From contig NZ_JBGFSP010000004.1 of NCBI RefSeq assembly GCF_041227145.1, forward strand, positions 343,929 through 407,928: DNA of 64,000 nucleotides, in the 5' to 3' direction. Position 1 is the first letter of the stretch, and the number at the start of each line of letters is the position of its first letter. Positions 37,803 through 45,740 of the stretch are shown in pieces. Both the position numbers and the translations under genes were made by a program. Source of the DNA: Bacteroides sp. AN502(2024) (GTDB taxonomy: Bacteria > Bacteroidota > Bacteroidia > Bacteroidales > Bacteroidaceae). The notes beneath the pieces were generated by a model. The model saw nothing but the letters and a program-made list of their open reading frames with translations, had not been told where the DNA came from and searched no databases.

Positions 37803-40082
37803 ATGAAAGTTTTAGAAGAAATCAAAGTCTCGGTTTACGAAAACGTGTATTCCAAAAAGCCCAAAGTCATGTCTTTCCTTGAAGTCATCACCGGGTGTAT
37901 CCGTCCTGTTCATGCAACGATTATCAACGCCATCCGCCGATATCATGCGGAAGGAGACCATGCCGCCGCACAGAAATTGAAAAGCCGGCTCCCCTGCTTC
38001 ACTCCGGCAGGCACCTTTGACGGAGCGCACGCCATCAGGCACTTTCTTCTTCCCAGTCGTATTGTCGGGCTTGATTACGACCATGTAGCCAATCGCCAGG
38101 AAGTCATCCGACGATGTGCGGCAGATCCCCATACAGTGGCAGCGATAGAGAGCCCGACCGATGGTGTGAAAGTCTTCGCCTATGTGGAAGGTATCGAAGG
38201 CCGCCATCGTGAGGGACAACAACTGGTAAGCCGTTATTACAATCGATTGCTCGGATTGGAAAGCGATCCGGCGTGCAAAGATGAAAGCCGCCTCTGTTAT
38301 TTCAGCTATTCCCCCAACGGTTATGTTGCTGGTATCTATCAGGCATTTGTCTTGGAAACGTTCGTGAAAGAGGAAAACAGTCCTCCGGAAAAGGCATCCG
38401 AAAAAGAGATCGCCCGATTCATTTCGTCCTATATTTTCTTTCATCCGCTGACAGCCGGACAACGCCATTCCAACGTCTTCAAACTCGCCTGCGAGGCCTG
38501 TCGCCGACACTATCCCCAAGAAGACATATTACGTGAACTTACCGCATTTTTCGAGCACACGGATTTCAGTTCCGAAGAGCTGAAAAGCGTATTATCATCT
38601 GGATATAAGCAAGTTAACGAACAAACACCTGCTTCCTCCCCGACCACCGGCCCTTCCTTTCAAAAGGACAAAAGGACAAAAAGGACATATAGCACTATGG
38701 AAAATTCCACTTCCGATGACGAAACCTATTGGTGCGGAGAAGAATTCCGGAAAGAAACGCCTTTATTTCCCCGGGATTTGTACAATAATCTTCCCGATCT
38801 GTTGAATGACTGTATCATTGAGGATGGAAGCGAACGGGAGCAAGACGTCTCTCTCCTTTCCGATCTCACAGCCTTGAGCGCGGCACTTCCGCAGACTTTC
38901 GGAATCTATAATCACAAGAAATACTCTCCACACCTATTCACCGTCATACTCTCGCCTGCCGCCAGCGGTAAAAGCATCGCACAAACCGGACGGTACCTGC
39001 TGGAGGAGATACATGCGGAAATCCTGACTGCCAGTGAATCCGGGATGAAAAACTACCGGACCGCACATACCGACTGGCAATCGGAATGTCAAAAACGGAA
39101 GAAGAAGGGAGACGCATGCTCCGAAGAACCGCAACGGCCTCCTTTCAAAATGCTGTTCATACCTGCCACCACCAGCTATACCCGTATGCAGATACAGATG
39201 CAGGACAACGGTTCGCAGGGGAGCATCATTTTCGACACGGAAGCACAAACGCTATCCACAGCCAACCGCCTGGACTGTGGAAATTTCGACGATATGCTCC
39301 GCAAAGCATTCGAGCACGAAAATATAGATTCCTCCTACAAAGCCAACGGTCTCATCCCGATCTATATACGCCATCCCAAACTGGCTTTGCTGCTGACGGG
39401 CACTCCCGGACAAATAGACGGTCTGTTGAGCAGCTACGAAAACGGATTACCCAGCCGCACCCTGATTTACACTTTCCGGGAGGCTCCGCGCTGGAAAGAA
39501 ATGGGCGATGACAGTATCTCACTGGAAGATTCCTTCAAGCCGATTGCGCATCGTGTCTCCCAATTATATCACTTCTGCCTGGCACATCCGGCTCTTTTTC
39601 ATTTCAGCCGCCCGCAATGGAACCGCCTGAATTCTATTTTCTCACGCATGCTCTCCGAGGTGGCATTGGAAGGCAATGATGATCTTCAAGCCGTAGTGAA
39701 ACGGTACGCTTTCCTGGTGATGCGTATCAGCATGATCCAGACCCGTATCCGACAATTCGAAGCAAACGATCTCTCTCCCGAGATTTATTGTACGGACGCT
39801 GATTTCGAGCGTTCCCTTCAAATCGTCCTATGTTGTTACGAACACAGCCGGCTGCTGCACTCCTCCATACCGCCCCCTTCTGTCCGTCCATTAAAGAATC
39901 CTGACACCATCCGTCATTTCGTCCAAGAGTTGCCCGACAATTTCACGACGGATGAAGCGATTCTTATTGGCGCAAAATACGATTTCAGCCACCGCAAGGT
40001 AACACGCCTGCTAAAATCACTCAACGGATTAAAAATCAATAAGATATCACATGGATCCTATACCAAGATAAATGATCAATAG
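37803..40082 (+). CDS. VirE-N / DUF3987 primase-helicase-like protein
   Basis: A 759-residue two-domain protein. The N-terminal VirE_N-type domain (about 30-200) has IVGLDYDHVAN and AAIESPTDGVKVFAYVEG, which resemble the acidic residues of a primase-like fold. A linker near 286-298 (FQKDKRTKRTYST) leads to the DUF3987 domain (about 315-740) with a P-loop-like SPAASGKS near 384-391. The combination occurs widely in Bacteroides beside capsule loci and mobile DNA; a DNA-processing role is inferred. The linker and the stop codon lie within a 40-bp inverted repeat pair. Confidence 0.85.
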   Translation: MKVLEEIKVSVYENVYSKKPKVMSFLEVITGCIRPVHATIINAIRRYHAEGDHAAAQKLKSRLPCFTPAGTFDGAHAIRHFLLPSRIVGLDYDHVANRQEVIRRCAADPHTVAAIESPTDGVKVFAYVEGIEGRHREGQQLVSRYYNRLLGLESDPACKDESRLCYFSYSPNGYVAGIYQAFVLETFVKEENSPPEKASEKEIARFISSYIFFHPLTAGQRHSNVFKLACEACRRHYPQEDILRELTAFFEHTDFSSEELKSVLSSGYKQVNEQTPASSPTTGPSFQKDKRTKRTYSTMENSTSDDETYWCGEEFRKETPLFPRDLYNNLPDLLNDCIIEDGSEREQDVSLLSDLTALSAALPQTFGIYNHKKYSPHLFTVILSPAASGKSIAQTGRYLLEEIHAEILTASESGMKNYRTAHTDWQSECQKRKKKGDACSEEPQRPPFKMLFIPATTSYTRMQIQMQDNGSQGSIIFDTEAQTLSTANRLDCGNFDDMLRKAFEHENIDSSYKANGLIPIYIRHPKLALLLTGTPGQIDGLLSSYENGLPSRTLIYTFREAPRWKEMGDDSISLEDSFKPIAHRVSQLYHFCLAHPALFHFSRPQWNRLNSIFSRMLSEVALEGNDDLQAVVKRYAFLVMRISMIQTRIRQFEANDLSPEIYCTDADFERSLQIVLCCYEHSRLLHSSIPPPSVRPLKNPDTIRHFVQELPDNFTTDEAILIGAKYDFSHRKVTRLLKSLNGLKINKISHGSYTKINDQ
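38659..38698 (+). repeat. inverted repeat, left arm
   Basis: A 40-bp arm that matches the reverse complement of 40079-40118 at 39 of 40 positions, 34 of them contiguous. It is built from three tandem units of the form AAAAGGAC. It encodes the linker between the VirE_N and DUF3987 domains. Confidence 0.9.
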
Positions 40083-40118
40083 TACTATATGTCCTTTTTG
40101 TCCTTTTGTCCTTTTGAA
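40079..40118 (-). repeat. inverted repeat, right arm
   Basis: Reverse-complement partner of 38659-38698. It overlaps the stop codon of the VirE/DUF3987 gene. Read on the minus strand it encodes the same KDKRTKRTYST in the same phase as the left arm. Confidence 0.9.
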
Positions 40119-40171
40119 GCCTCCGGAAAAACATGGGGAGATTTGAAAAAAACATCCCGATGATCGAACTC

Positions 40172-40213
40172 AAACATTGGGAAATTCCAAGACAAATCTC
40201 CCAATGTTTTTTT
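40172..40213 (+). terminator. terminator after the VirE-like gene
   Basis: AAACATTGGGA (40172-40182) pairs with TCCCAATGTTT (40199-40209), followed by a T-run. An alternative pairing GGAGATTTG (40137-40145) / CAAATCTCC (40194-40202) overlaps it, so two structures compete. Confidence 0.75.
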
Positions 40214-40269
40214 CTTTTTTCTGTGCGTCTGTGTGCGTCACTAAGCGTCATGCAGCTTGCACGATGTAG

Positions 40270-40277
40270 TACTTTTG
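40270..40277 (+). promoter_or_regulatory. -7 element of the HU-like gene
   Basis: TACTTTTG, 55 nt before the ATG at 40333. No matching -33. Confidence 0.5.
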
Positions 40278-40332
40278 TCAGGTAATCGATTACAAGGCAA
40301 TTTAAAAATTAACCATTTAAAGTTTGAAAGTT

Positions 40333-40821
40333 ATGGCACAGAATTACACTATCATGGCTCGCAAGAACCTGTTGAAACCTGATGAAGCTCCGAAGTTCTA
40401 CGCGGTGGCGCGTAGCAGTCGTAAAGTGACGGTCAAGGAGGTCTGTAAACGTATCACCGAACGGTCCTCATACTCCAAAGGGGAGCTGGAAGGATGTATC
40501 GGAGAGTTTCTGCTCGAAATCGTCAATGTACTGAACGAAGGGAATATCGTCCAGATGGGCGACCTGGGTAACTTCCGCATGAGTATCAGGACCGGTACTC
40601 CTACCGATACGGCAAAGGAATTCAAGGCATCGTGCATCGACAAGGGCAAAGTGCTCTTCTATCCGGGAAGCGATCTCCGCAAGTTGTGCAAGACATTGGA
40701 TTATACATTGTATAAGAGTGATGCTTCCACGGATTCGGATAAAGAACCGCTTCCCGACACCGGTGAAGATGATAATCCGGGAGGTTCCGCCGGTGAGGAA
40801 GCTCCGGACCCGACAACTTAA
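40333..40821 (+). CDS. HU-like DNA-binding protein
   Basis: A 162-residue DNABII-related protein of the HU-HIG type seen in Bacteroidota. It begins MAQNYTIMARKNLLKPDEAP. The fold is visible as VTVKEVCKRITERSSYSKGE (helices) then GNIVQMGDLGNFRMSIRTG, the beta-arm base. The acidic C-terminal tail of about 35 residues (DSDKEPLPDTGEDDNPGG) is unstructured. Start at ATG 40333; an upstream TTG would add three residues. Part of the VirE-HU-smalltalk-amidase set. Confidence 0.88.
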   Translation: MAQNYTIMARKNLLKPDEAPKFYAVARSSRKVTVKEVCKRITERSSYSKGELEGCIGEFLLEIVNVLNEGNIVQMGDLGNFRMSIRTGTPTDTAKEFKASCIDKGKVLFYPGSDLRKLCKTLDYTLYKSDASTDSDKEPLPDTGEDDNPGGSAGEEAPDPTT

Positions 40822-40891
40822 TCCGTCAATTACGGATGGGGTCTTGAGTTCATGAGGTATCAGTAGTATTTATTCTCTAATTTGATTTTAT

Positions 40892-40990
40892 ATGAAAAAG
40901 CAACTTTGGAAAAACATTCTCCATTTTATCGTGACCATCGCGACTTCGATCATTTCCGCTATCGGGGCAACCTCCTGTATGGGACATTAA
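40892..40990 (+). CDS. smalltalk family microprotein
   Basis: A 32-codon gene, MKKQLWKNILHFIVTIATSI then ISAIGATSCMGH, preceded by a TTTTATATG context. It has one hydrophobic helix and a C-terminal TSCMGH. It matches the smalltalk microprotein I know from Bacteroides, nearly always between an HU-like gene and an amidase, as here. Probably membrane-associated; function unknown. The stop is 16 nt before the amidase start. Confidence 0.85.
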   Translation: MKKQLWKNILHFIVTIATSIISAIGATSCMGH

Positions 40991-41006
40991 TCTCCTGCTG
41001 ACCGAT

Positions 41007-41450
41007 ATGGAAAATTCAGAAAAAAGCTATCTCCCGCGTGAGATTAAATTGTTGGTGATTCATTGCAGCGCAACGCGCTGCAATGTTCCCTTCACTGTAG
41101 AGCAGCTTCGACAATGTCATCTGCAACGAGGCTTCAAGGATATTGGGTATCATTTTTACATCACCCGCAACGGGGAGCTGCATCATTGCCGATCCGTATC
41201 GGAACCCGGTGCGCATGTGCGAGGTTTCAACCGGCATAGCATTGGGATTTGTTATGAAGGCGGATTGGATGAAAAAGGCAGTCCGGCAGACACCAGGACA
41301 CAGGCACAGCGCTTCGCCCTGATCGACCTGTTGACGATTCTCAGGCATCAGTATCCCGATGCGCAAATCCTGGGGCACTATCAGCTCAGCGCTTCGATTC
41401 ATAAGGCTTGTCCCTGTTTTGACAGTCGCAAGGAGTATATGAATATATAA
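41007..41450 (+). CDS. N-acetylmuramoyl-L-alanine amidase
   Basis: A 147-residue amidase_2 (T7-lysozyme-like) enzyme that cuts the MurNAc-L-Ala bond in peptidoglycan. Zinc ligands appear in VIHCSATR (His), RGFNRHSIGICYEGG and the HKACPCFDSR end (His and Cys). GYHFYITRNGELHHCR is the typical substrate loop. There is no obvious signal peptide, as in phage-type amidases. It sits right after smalltalk and ends at a strong terminator. Confidence 0.92.
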   Translation: MENSEKSYLPREIKLLVIHCSATRCNVPFTVEQLRQCHLQRGFKDIGYHFYITRNGELHHCRSVSEPGAHVRGFNRHSIGICYEGGLDEKGSPADTRTQAQRFALIDLLTILRHQYPDAQILGHYQLSASIHKACPCFDSRKEYMNI

Positions 41451-41501
41451 AAAAAGAACTACGGGAGTCAACGAAAGTGCAGACTTCCGTAGTTCTTTTT
41501 T
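41450..41501 (+). terminator. terminator after the amidase gene
   Basis: A 20-bp stem with one G-T pair (41450-41469 with 41482-41501), 12-nt loop and T-rich 3' side. It lies between the convergent amidase and DUF4248 genes and can stop either transcript. Confidence 0.85.
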
Positions 41502-41524
41502 ATGTTTATATCATTTCATATCAT

Positions 41525-41761
41525 CTATAGCTCTCCCGGCTTTCCCAAGTAGTAGGTTATCAACCGCACTTCCCTCACGGAAAACGCCTTGGTCTTCGGA
41601 TGAAAGTCCGTGGACAGTATCTCATCCATCAACGGCTTGCACCTCCGCATCCACCTCCGGAGCTTATTGACCGAAGCGCGGATTGTCAAATCCGGGAAAT
41701 ACATCTGCGCCAACTCCTGTTTATTATAACATTTCACTACAAATTCTGATTGTTCCATCAT
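41525..41761 (-). CDS. DUF4248 protein
   Basis: A 78-residue basic protein (YNKQELAQMYFPDLTIRASV and NKLRRWMRRCKPLMDEIL). The layout resembles a small winged helix or Xis-like DNA-binding protein. DUF4248 genes are typical members of the VirE/HU/amidase set in Bacteroides. Function unknown. It is on the capsule strand, downstream of the cupin gene. Confidence 0.8.
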   Translation of the reverse strand: MMEQSEFVVKCYNKQELAQMYFPDLTIRASVNKLRRWMRRCKPLMDEILSTDFHPKTKAFSVREVRLITYYLGKPGEL

Positions 41762-41834
41762 TTCTTCATTACTGTTTTATACGCTATAAAGTTACAAATA
41801 TTTCAACAGATAAACAAAGAAATCGGCTATTATT

Positions 41835-42272
41835 TTATGGTTGATACGCTCCGTCCTTGGCCTCGAATATCACCGAAGGCTCAATCACTTCTACTGTATG
41901 CCATGCACCTTGGGGGATTTGACAGCCATATCGGGCTTCCGCAGGATTAAGACGAATGCGTTCCACTTCTCGATAAGATACCTTACGAGATACATCCTGC
42001 ACATCCATACCCCGTGGAAGTCCGGGTGTACTATTCTCATACAAAATAACTTCTTCGTAAATAACTTCATCCAACTTGCCACACAGACAGATTACAGTTT
42101 CTGTGGTATCTTCATGCCGATGGATAGGCACTTTAGTTCCCGGAATCAATGCATTGAGCATACGTTGACTGGTATCAGCGGATGAAGTGCGCAGGTCGAA
42201 ATTCTGACGCAAACGTGGATTCTCCTTAGCTTGTTTAAATAGCTTGCCTAATAAATCTTTATCAAATTCCAT
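41835..42272 (-). CDS. wbuC: WbuC family cupin
   Basis: A 145-residue metal-binding cupin often found at the end of O-antigen or capsule loci. The N-terminal helix region (DKDLLGKLFKQAKENPRLRQ) leads to the cupin core with PIHRHEDTTETVICLCGKLD (His ligands) and IPQGAWHTVEVIEPSVIFEAKDG. The reaction is not known. It is the last recognisable gene of the right-hand capsule locus. Confidence 0.88.
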   Translation of the reverse strand: MEFDKDLLGKLFKQAKENPRLRQNFDLRTSSADTSQRMLNALIPGTKVPIHRHEDTTETVICLCGKLDEVIYEEVILYENSTPGLPRGMDVQDVSRKVSYREVERIRLNPAEARYGCQIPQGAWHTVEVIEPSVIFEAKDGAYQP

Positions 42273-42409
42273 AATCGTTATTGTTTCAATGATGCGAGAT
42301 ACGCTATTAGATTCAGAATATTATCCACCATATTGACCAATGCAATATGCCGAGCTGATAGAATGCCATTACATCAGCTGCAATTTTAAACATATTTCAT
42401 GTCTAATTT

Positions 42410-43153
42410 CTAATCTTGCGACTTGGCTTTGTTTTTTAGGCATTTCTTCACTTTTTGAATGCGACACTCACATTTTATTTTCAGAGCTTTCACTATTATA
42501 CGAGAAATTATTATATACCCTACCAATAGAATAAGAGGAAAGAGTAGCACTATTAGGCTCATAACAATAAACGGAAGTTCAAATTCCGGAAAACACTTAT
42601 AAGTCCAATCTAAAAATGAAACTCCAACAGCCAATAGTATGATGAATATAATAAGTTTTATATTTGCCCATGTATTTCTACTGTATTCCTTACAATCCCC
42701 TTGGGTAAAATTATACACAGATATCAACAGTTCTAAAAATAAAAATACCTGAGAACTAACGAGAATATAAGTTTTAATGATTGTATCATACTGGCAGCCC
42801 AATATTCCTATGCAAAATAAACACAAAAATCCATACAATCCGGCATACAGACCGGTAAAGCCACATCCTTCTAAATTGAGTTGATTTTCATCAGTCAGAT
42901 ATTTTAAACGGCGATAAGCCTTATCCAAATAGGCACTTTTTAAAATACATTCCTCATTCTCACTTTTTAGACTCTCTTTTATAGTTTCATTGGCACGTTC
43001 CAATATCGCTTGTACCGATGTTCTTAAATCCATCTGATATTTGCGATATATTTTAGTCAGTGCGTGTTTATCATCAAGATAGTATAGTCCAAAATCAAAA
43101 GCGATTATAAATTGTATGAATGCAAGTAGATTGACACATTCTATTTCCGACAT
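42410..43153 (-). CDS. membrane protein of unknown function
   Basis: A 247-residue protein with no family I can name. A charged, probably helical cytoplasmic stretch (about 28-95) is followed by four membrane helices at about 99-119, 126-147, 163-182 and 193-217, and a basic C-terminal tail with CECRIQKVKKCLKNK. The start overlaps the promoter-proximal end of a two-gene unit: it begins 2 nt after the S24-like gene stops. Low GC compared with flanking genes suggests transfer. An effector role for the pair is inference only. Confidence 0.6.
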   Translation of the reverse strand: MSEIECVNLLAFIQFIIAFDFGLYYLDDKHALTKIYRKYQMDLRTSVQAILERANETIKESLKSENEECILKSAYLDKAYRRLKYLTDENQLNLEGCGFTGLYAGLYGFLCLFCIGILGCQYDTIIKTYILVSSQVFLFLELLISVYNFTQGDCKEYSRNTWANIKLIIFIILLAVGVSFLDWTYKCFPEFELPFIVMSLIVLLFPLILLVGYIIISRIIVKALKIKCECRIQKVKKCLKNKAKSQD

Positions 43154-43155
43154 TT

Positions 43156-43833
43156 CTATTCAAGTTTTTTAGCTCTCCATTCTTCTCCATTATGCTTTAA
43201 TACATACTCTGCAACGTACTTTATTAAATCAATCGGATGGAAAGAATAACGCAATTTTCCTTTTCGATAGGTGACTGACAGCATAAGTTCTCTTTCATTG
43301 CCATAAAACCCAATAGCCTCATTATATTTGGTCTTTAAGTTTTCTTGGTTCTCTACCAAGAAGATACTATTAGTTATCTTTTTCAAAAAGTCAATCAACT
43401 TCTCGATAGAGATTCCTACCGGAACATTAAATAAGGTATGACGCAACTTATAATCAAACTTCAACTCTTTGTTTTTAGATTTATAATATTCCCGATCAAC
43501 AGCAATTACCGCAAGTTTTCCTTGTTCAATCGACTTTATTGCATCGACTTCTATACATAATAATTTATCGCCATTAGAAATGTCCTCCGGTGACATGGAT
43601 GAGCCTTCAACAGTAAATATTCTGGGTTCTTCAGGATGTCTATACCCGGAGATGTCCAACATTGAGTTTTCACACGGAACCCTATCTGGTAACAACTCAA
43701 GACCTTTCAATGGAGTTACACTCAACGTCGGATCTCCAGCCGCCACACGAATAGTACCATCGGCATCCATACCGTTGGTACGCACTTCTTCTCCAAAGAC
43801 AAAGTGATAAAGATTGGACACTAATTGTTTCAT
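43156..43833 (-). CDS. S24/LexA-like peptidase-fold protein
   Basis: A 225-residue protein. FTVEGSSMSPEDISNGDKLLC (Ser78 or Ser79) is the LexA/UmuD-type Ser-x-Met block with the following NGD turn. A later GKLAVIAVDREYYKSK strand pair fits the fold, but the catalytic Lys is not clear. The N-terminal 60 residues lack an HTH. The C-terminal 100 residues (ISIEKLIDFLKKITNSIFLV onward) are new to me. Start at 43833 is favoured because a promoter lies between it and an earlier Met. It is probably cotranscribed with the next membrane-protein gene. Confidence 0.6.
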   Translation of the reverse strand: MKQLVSNLYHFVFGEEVRTNGMDADGTIRVAAGDPTLSVTPLKGLELLPDRVPCENSMLDISGYRHPEEPRIFTVEGSSMSPEDISNGDKLLCIEVDAIKSIEQGKLAVIAVDREYYKSKNKELKFDYKLRHTLFNVPVGISIEKLIDFLKKITNSIFLVENQENLKTKYNEAIGFYGNERELMLSVTYRKGKLRYSFHPIDLIKYVAEYVLKHNGEEWRAKKLE

Positions 43834-43872
43834 ATTCAATATATTAATTAGAAAATTGCGTCTAAGCGCACA

Positions 43873-43914
43873 TTTGTAATGTACAAAGTTAGTGTTTTTC
43901 TCATAACTCACAAG
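43873..43914 (-). promoter_or_regulatory. promoter and operator-like repeat of the S24 gene
   Basis: On the minus strand TAACTTTG (43884-43891) with CTTG (43911-43914) at 19-nt spacing makes a good promoter inside the capsule locus. An inverted repeat TTTGTA-N3-TACAAA (43873-43887) overlaps the -7 box and transcription start, as a repressor site would. Confidence 0.6.
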
Positions 43915-44043
43915 TTTATAGGGATTAAACATCAATAATTCCATCACATAATTATTTCAGCAACTCTCAAATGGTCCAAAAGTACTTCGGTCAATGTGTT
44001 CCACAATTTTTGAACAGTTTCCAAATATTTCATAAGTAAAATA

Positions 44044-44721
44044 TTAATAGCGCCTTAACACCACTTGAAACGCCTCTGCATAACGGCATCCCCACTGACT
44101 GCCCCGCATTGCAGCCAAACCTGAAATATATTCATTGCTGCGGGGATGAGGATATGGACGCATTACGCCACGGTACATAGCCAATGCCCTGCATTTGGCA
44201 TCCACGCCTTCCTTGCCCACCTCAACATAACAGTTAGGACGGAACAAATTCATGGCGTCATTGATTGCCCATTCACTGCATGAAGGAACTTCCATATACC
44301 AGAACTCCTTCACAGGCTTCACACTTGGCTGGCGCTGGAACAAGCGAATTGCCTCCTGACAGGCCATTGATGTCTGAAGATGGTCGTTATTTGTATCTGC
44401 AGGATGATGAGTGATAATAATATCAGGCTCACTTTCTCTTATGGCACTTTCTATGAACTGCACCAGTTTCAGGTGAGGTACTGTGTTCATCTCGATATTC
44501 GGGAATGTCGCCTCATACTTTTTCTTCACACCAAGGAAAGAAACGGCAGTATCCGTATCACCCTCCAATTCCTCATCAGAAGGACGGAATGCACGAGCTT
44601 TGGCCTCCGTACACATGATTGCCACATCAACCTCATCACCTTCATGTGTCCATTTCCACATAGATGCACCTGCTCCGAGGACTTCATCATCGGGATGTGC
44701 TACTACTAATAAGTATTTCAT
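44044..44721 (-). CDS. PIG-L family deacetylase
   Basis: A 225-residue zinc-dependent N-deacetylase of the PIG-L/LmbE family. AHPDDEVLG (residues 8-16) and THHPADTNNDHLQ (about 107-119) carry the metal ligands. It would remove an acetyl group from a GlcNAc-like sugar during capsule assembly. A broken, clearly related copy lies 3 kb away at 47551-47918. It follows the epimerase gene with a 122-nt gap holding a small hairpin (44759-44783). Confidence 0.9.
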   Translation of the reverse strand: MKYLLVVAHPDDEVLGAGASMWKWTHEGDEVDVAIMCTEAKARAFRPSDEELEGDTDTAVSFLGVKKKYEATFPNIEMNTVPHLKLVQFIESAIRESEPDIIITHHPADTNNDHLQTSMACQEAIRLFQRQPSVKPVKEFWYMEVPSCSEWAINDAMNLFRPNCYVEVGKEGVDAKCRALAMYRGVMRPYPHPRSNEYISGLAAMRGSQWGCRYAEAFQVVLRRY

Positions 44722-44843
44722 TTTTTATACGATATAATTATAAAAGAATTACAGATTGAAGCTATAGCCTTTATTTATAGCTTTCGCTACGAGTTGCAGT
44801 ATTATTTTTCCAGTTTTCGTCATCCAATAAAATGGAGACAGAT

Positions 44844-45740
44844 TCATATCTTATAATTCTCCAATACGTCCATAGGTTTCCAACCTAACTCACGCTTTGC
44901 CTTCTCGTTACTGAACAAGTCGGATGTAACGATATTATTCAGACGTTTAGAGTTGATTGGGAAAAACGACAGTTTATCACCTATTAGAGCCAAACATTTT
45001 GCCATCCAGTATGGTATGCTTATAGGCACACGCTTGCCTAACTGCCTAGCAATTGTCTTCTCCAGTTCCCGAAACGAAGGGTAATGATCGTCACACACAT
45101 TGTACGTACCACCCTTTTCAACCAACAACGGAACAAGGTATGCAATATCATCCACCATGAGCATGCTCTTTTTTGCTTTACCACCAGCAATACTCAGATA
45201 TATACCTGTACGGATACCGTTAACCATAGCACCCAGATTACCTGGGGCTCCCTTACCTGCCAAAAGCGAAGGACGCAGAATACCCAACTTAATGCCCTTC
45301 TTCTTACACCACGTGGTTAGGTATTCCTCTGCCTTAATCTTACTATCCGCATACGGACTGTCACCACTCAACGGGCGGCTATCCTCTGTGTCCATCTTTC
45401 CAGGCTCATCACCATATACATTCATACTTGAGATAAATACGAATGCTTTGGGCAGACCGACCTTCTCCAATGCATCACACAGATGGATGGTACCGGTCAG
45501 ATTCACGTCATAGAATGACTTACGCTCAGCCTCAGTCTTGGGATAGATATGCGCCTTGCCTGCAGCATGCAATACTACATCATAACGTTCAGGTAATACA
45601 GGTGTATCTGTCACAAAATTTGCCTTAATCATATCCGCATCCATAATGCCGATTGTCGTCACCTCATACGTCTTGTCAAGTATAGGCTTAATATTTCGTC
45701 CGAGAAATCCTGTTCCTCCGGTAAACAACAGTTTCTCCAT
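44844..45740 (-). CDS. NAD-dependent sugar epimerase/dehydratase
   Basis: A 298-residue extended SDR. FTGGTGFLGRNI is the nucleotide motif, HAAGKAH and VFISSMNVYG carry the catalytic Ser, and PYADSKIKAE the YxxxK. Probably a 4-epimerase or reductase acting on a nucleotide sugar or on an undecaprenyl-linked sugar, as with WbpV-type enzymes that follow a sugar transferase. It overlaps the ATP-grasp gene by 1 nt. Confidence 0.85.
   Translation of the reverse strand: MEKLLFTGGTGFLGRNIKPILDKTYEVTTIGIMDADMIKANFVTDTPVLPERYDVVLHAAGKAHIYPKTEAERKSFYDVNLTGTIHLCDALEKVGLPKAFVFISSMNVYGDEPGKMDTEDSRPLSGDSPYADSKIKAEEYLTTWCKKKGIKLGILRPSLLAGKGAPGNLGAMVNGIRTGIYLSIAGGKAKKSMLMVDDIAYLVPLLVEKGGTYNVCDDHYPSFRELEKTIARQLGKRVPISIPYWMAKCLALIGDKLSFFPINSKRLNNIVTSDLFSNEKAKRELGWKPMDVLENYKI

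Noticed and set aside
40036..40251. Minus-strand frame of 71 codons beyond the VirE-like gene
   Set aside because: It spans a terminator hairpin and has no recognisable product. It is mentioned only because of the inverted repeat.
44759..44783. Hairpin AAGCTATA/TATAGCTT between PIG-L and the epimerase as a terminator
   Set aside because: No T-run follows on the coding strand and the genes appear to form one operon.
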